From JAXDMU01 sp963762435 (GTDB lineage Bacteria > Pseudomonadota > Alphaproteobacteria > ATCC43930 > CGMCC-115725), in assembly GCA_963762435.1 (NCBI GenBank), contig CAVXLN010000008.1, forward strand, positions 483,780 to 547,779: a stretch of 64,000 nt of DNA, written 5' to 3'. Positions 61,126-64,000 of this stretch are shown piece by piece. The notes beneath the pieces are model-generated. The model did no database searches and was not told the DNA's origin. It saw nothing but the letters and a program-made list of their open reading frames with translations. The translations under genes and the position numbers were made by a program. The number at the start of each line of letters is the position of its first letter. The first letter of the stretch is position 1.

Positions 61126-61215
61126 TCCCCAACGGACTGTCCCGGATGACCTCGATCAGGCTGCGAAAGAATGGACGTCACCCCCGGTCCAAGCTCCCAT
61201 CCAAGGGACACTCAG

Positions 61216-61260
61216 GAAGTACCATGGGATTTCATGGGAGTCAACGCCACTTTATGGGAT
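61216..61260 (-). promoter_or_regulatory. candidate mraZ promoter with MraZ operator boxes
   Basis: Read on the minus strand, TTGACT (61239-61244) and TACTTC (61216-61221) are separated by 17 bases, a plausible sigma-70 promoter. On the plus strand TGGGA boxes start at 61225, 61235 and 61255, that is, at 10- and 20-base spacing, the expected MraZ spacing. Two boxes fall in the spacer between the promoter hexamers. The position suits steric autorepression. The orientation of boxes relative to mraZ is opposite strand; further TGGGA copies on the minus strand lie at 61195-61199 and 61294-61298. Confidence 0.6.
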
Positions 61261-61587
61261 TTTTCCCCGAATTCCGCGTTCAAGAGGGGTGTTTCCCATG
61301 AAAAGGCCTCGGGCTGCCGCAATGATCGGCGGGCCATGACCGATCCTGCCGCGAAGATGTTCTTCGCAGATCGGTCGCCTTTCTATGTTCTCATTATGTT
61401 CCATGAAGCGTTCGCGCGATTAACCTTTAACGACGCCAAAGAATCTTACGATTCAGAGTATTTAGCGCCGGCTGTTAATGTAATGTTAAGCATACTCCTC
61501 GGCCGGCGACCGTCAAGAGTCGCCGTGACGCCGGGCCGAGTGCCACGAAACAAGTATTGTCGGCGGGCGATCGGCGGCCGCCCCACC

Positions 61588-62403
61588 TCATGAGCCGTTG
61601 GCGACCGTGAAATAGATCTTGTGCTCGTTGCTGGCGATATAGAGCCGGAAGTGCCGCAGCACGTCGGCGCCGAGGACGAGCTCCGGCGGCGACGCGGCAC
61701 CCGTATCAGCCTTCGAGGCGGCGACTGCCACATGGCGCAGCCTGACACCGCCGAATTCCAGCGTCTCGAGTGGGATCGCCGCGCCGCCCGGTCGCGCCAG
61801 CCCAAGTGCCGTCAGCTGTTCCGGGTCGATCGTGCTGTGCAGCGCGTTCGGCGACAGTGTGGCACGGACCGGCTTGCCGTTCACGAGCGCCTCGAACACG
61901 CCGCCGAACCGTGTGTCCTGGAAAGGCATCTCGTAATGCTCGTTCGACCAATAGACGATCTGATTGGAGCAATGCTCTTGCGCGAACAGGCGGATCTTGT
62001 CGTTGGCGAGATCGAGCTCCAGATCGACCAGCCCCAGAATCTCTTGGCCGAGCAGGATATCGGGACCTTGGGACGCCTTCCCGACCACGACGGTCGGCCG
62101 AGTGACCTTGAGCCGGCCAAGGGCCAGATCGTTCAGCGTGACATCGTCTTCGCGGATTTGGGATTTTATGGGCTTGTCCAGATTCTCGGGAACATAGGCC
62201 CGAACCTCGCTGTGCGGCAGCGCGGGCTCGAAGGCGCCACGGAAGCTCCGCCCGTCGAGCATGACGGTGAAGGCGCTCCGCTCCTGGTCGGCCGGCTTGA
62301 GCGTCAGCTCGTCATAGCTCTTAAGCTGGCAATCGGCGGCCAGAGCACTGCCCGACCACAGAATAGCGAAAGTGGTCAACGCCAGCCGGGTGATCGGGTT
62401 CAT
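61588..62403 (-). CDS. secreted retropepsin-like protein lacking the catalytic DTG (copy 1)
   Basis: A 271-residue exported protein (signal peptide LALTTFAILWSGSALAADC). Two similar beta domains follow, each ending ILLGQEILGLVDLELDLAN and LVLGADVLRHFRLYIAS. These LGxDVL-type endings are typical of bacterial retropepsin-like aspartyl proteases. The usual DTGA active-site segment is absent: at the corresponding position the second domain reads TLSPNALHSTID. It therefore looks like an inactive or diverged relative. It is a tandem paralogue of the next gene. Confidence 0.7.
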   Translation of the reverse strand: MNPITRLALTTFAILWSGSALAADCQLKSYDELTLKPADQERSAFTVMLDGRSFRGAFEPALPHSEVRAYVPENLDKPIKSQIREDDVTLNDLALGRLKVTRPTVVVGKASQGPDILLGQEILGLVDLELDLANDKIRLFAQEHCSNQIVYWSNEHYEMPFQDTRFGGVFEALVNGKPVRATLSPNALHSTIDPEQLTALGLARPGGAAIPLETLEFGGVRLRHVAVAASKADTGAASPPELVLGADVLRHFRLYIASNEHKIYFTVANGS

Positions 62404-62464
62404 GGTCGTGCCCCTGATGAATTGTTGTCCAAGAATCCTAAGGCGGTTTCCGGTCTAACGGAAT

Positions 62465-63292
62465 TCAAGAGGCATCGGCGACGGTGAAATAGATCTTCTG
62501 CTCCTTCTGCGCGATGAAGACGCGCATATGCTTGAGCACATCGGCGCCGATCAGCATTTCCGGCAAGGTGTCGGGCGCGAAGCTGCCGTTGATCGTATGC
62601 TCCCAAAGGCCGGTGCTCAGATGGCGAAGGCGTATGCCGCCGATCTCAAGCGTATCGAGCTGGAGTTTGTTGTTTGCATCCGGGATCAACCCGAGCTCGT
62701 CGCGCAAGTTCGCTTCGACATCGCTTTCGAGATGGTTGGGCGCCAGGACGACCTTGATCTTGCGGCCATTCACGACGGCATCGAACAGGCCGCCGAAGAT
62801 GCTGCCCTTGTAGGAAAGCTCATAATGCTCGCCAGCCCAATAGACTACTTGGCCGGCGCAATGCTCGGTCGAGAACAGCCGGATCGTGTCGTGGCCGAGA
62901 TCCAGCTCCAGATCGAAATGATGAAGCACGTCGCGGCCGAGATAGAGATCGGGCCCTTTGCCGGGGTCTTGCACGATCGCATCGGTTGACTCCACCAGCG
63001 CCTTGGCAATGACGATCTGTTTGAACCGCGCTGTGCTGAAGCCGTGGAAGCTGGAGATGTCCTGGCCTAGGGCTTCGACGACGGCAGGCCGCACCTGGCT
63101 TCTCGCAAAGAAGGGTTCGAAGCCGGCCGTAAAGGTCCGATCGCCGATCGTAACGGGGAAAGAGCTGGCATCGTCCTCGCCGGGCGTGACGGCCAGCGCG
63201 CCGTAGGATTGAAGCTGGCAATCCGCCGCCGAGGCCTGGCTCGCGATGATCATACTCAGGATCGCGACGCCGATCATATGGAAGGTGCGCAT
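62465..63292 (-). CDS. secreted retropepsin-like protein lacking the catalytic DTG (copy 2)
   Basis: A 275-residue protein with signal peptide (MIGVAILSMIIASQASAADC). Layout and signatures match copy 1: DLYLGRDVLHHFDLELDLGH in the first domain and MLIGADVLKHMRVFIAQ in the second, with HCAGQVVYWAGEHYELS between. Here the active-site region reads VLAPNHLESDVE instead of DTG. The pair shares cysteines at the same places (ADCQL, EHC). The ATG at 63292 is chosen for its signal peptide. The two probably arose by duplication. Confidence 0.7.
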   Translation of the reverse strand: MRTFHMIGVAILSMIIASQASAADCQLQSYGALAVTPGEDDASSFPVTIGDRTFTAGFEPFFARSQVRPAVVEALGQDISSFHGFSTARFKQIVIAKALVESTDAIVQDPGKGPDLYLGRDVLHHFDLELDLGHDTIRLFSTEHCAGQVVYWAGEHYELSYKGSIFGGLFDAVVNGRKIKVVLAPNHLESDVEANLRDELGLIPDANNKLQLDTLEIGGIRLRHLSTGLWEHTINGSFAPDTLPEMLIGADVLKHMRVFIAQKEQKIYFTVADAS

Positions 63293-63385
63293 CGTCTCGG
63301 CTGCCTCTCGACAGGCAAAGGCTCTTCTACCAAAGGTAGATAGCCGATCTATCGCGGCGCAGGCAAGCCTGCGATAGGCGAAGAT

Positions 63386-63781
<396 letters not shown>

Positions 63782-63789
63782 GGATCGGC

Positions 63790-64000
63790 TTACGGTGCCG
63801 GAGCGGCCGCCGTCAATGGCAGGGCGTGAAAAACCGCGGAAATCCGCGATCTGGTCTCGTCATCGAGCACGCCGTCGACCTTTGAAGCGCGGAAATGGCG
63901 CTGAAATGCTGTGATCACCGGCTCATCGAGTCGCTCATAGCCGATGGCGCGGAGGGCTGCTGCCGGATCGACCAGGAACAATACGGCGCTGAAGGTACTA
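63790..64000 (-). CDS. N-acetylmuramoyl-L-alanine amidase, C-terminal part (truncated by window edge)
   Basis: Only the last ~70 codons are in the window; the frame is open to position 64000. The translation contains LRAIGYERLDEPVITAFQRH and SKVDGVLDDETRSRISAV, matching the peptidoglycan-binding domain of AmiD-like amidases. The 9-base gap to rnpB and its direction suggest adjacency typical of Rhodospirillales. The full domain structure cannot be checked here. Confidence 0.65.
   Translation of the reverse strand, partial: STFSAVLFLVDPAAALRAIGYERLDEPVITAFQRHFRASKVDGVLDDETRSRISAVFHALPLTAAAPAP

Overview
The window is GC-rich DNA from an alphaproteobacterium, probably a member of the Rhodospirillales. 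The evidence is a complete division and cell-wall (dcw) cluster read leftward, from mraZ through ftsZ to lpxC, followed by bamD and recN. Other alphaproteobacterial markers are the FtsZ tail peptide DIPAFLRRQ, DUF1127 and DUF3052 proteins, and an RNase P RNA gene beside an amidase. The genus is not determined.

Layout. 0-7.1 kb is accessory: a PEP-CTERM gene split by an IS630 element, a frameshifted LuxR-type response regulator facing a hybrid histidine kinase, and a cluster of XRE-type regulators that ends in a HigBA-like toxin-antitoxin pair. 7.2-20.3 kb mixes housekeeping genes (UvrD/PcrA helicase, prmA, aminopeptidase P, ligA) with accessory genes (racemase, DUF1127, LysR/quinone reductase pair, GST, VOC protein). 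It also holds an IS3 element that has jumped into a palindromic repeat. 20.3-37.6 kb lies between ligA and recN, which are neighbours in many alphaproteobacteria. It carries a possible 27-residue peptide gene, a sirtuin, an SDR, two large secreted hydrolases (one tannase/feruloyl-esterase-like), a HlyD/FUSC efflux pair, cspA, a small-ORF islet bounded by a 14-bp inverted repeat, a class I aldolase, a large alkaline-phosphatase-superfamily protein and a single-domain response regulator. 37.7-61.1 kb is one long leftward block: mraZ-rsmH-ftsL-ftsI-murE-murF-mraY-murD-ftsW-murG-murC-murB-ddl-ftsQ-ftsA-ftsZ, then lpxC, two small genes, bamD, a DUF3052 gene and recN. Most junctions in it are 4-base ATGA/GTGA overlaps. 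61.6-64 kb has two tandem secreted retropepsin-like proteins, rnpB and the 3' end of an amidase gene.

How the genes work together. The dcw block makes the peptidoglycan precursor and builds the divisome. LpxC and BamD add outer-membrane synthesis and assembly. TGGGA boxes overlapping a candidate mraZ promoter suggest MraZ autoregulation. The secreted hydrolases and the aromatic-acid-type efflux pair could together handle plant phenolic esters, but this is inference.

Sequence quality. Three genes (the LuxR regulator, the UvrD/PcrA helicase and murG) each carry what looks like one extra base. Because murG is essential, these are more likely sequence errors than true pseudogenes. Two of them create false helicase-PrmA and MurG-MurC fusion frames. 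No tRNA, no rRNA and no CRISPR array was seen.
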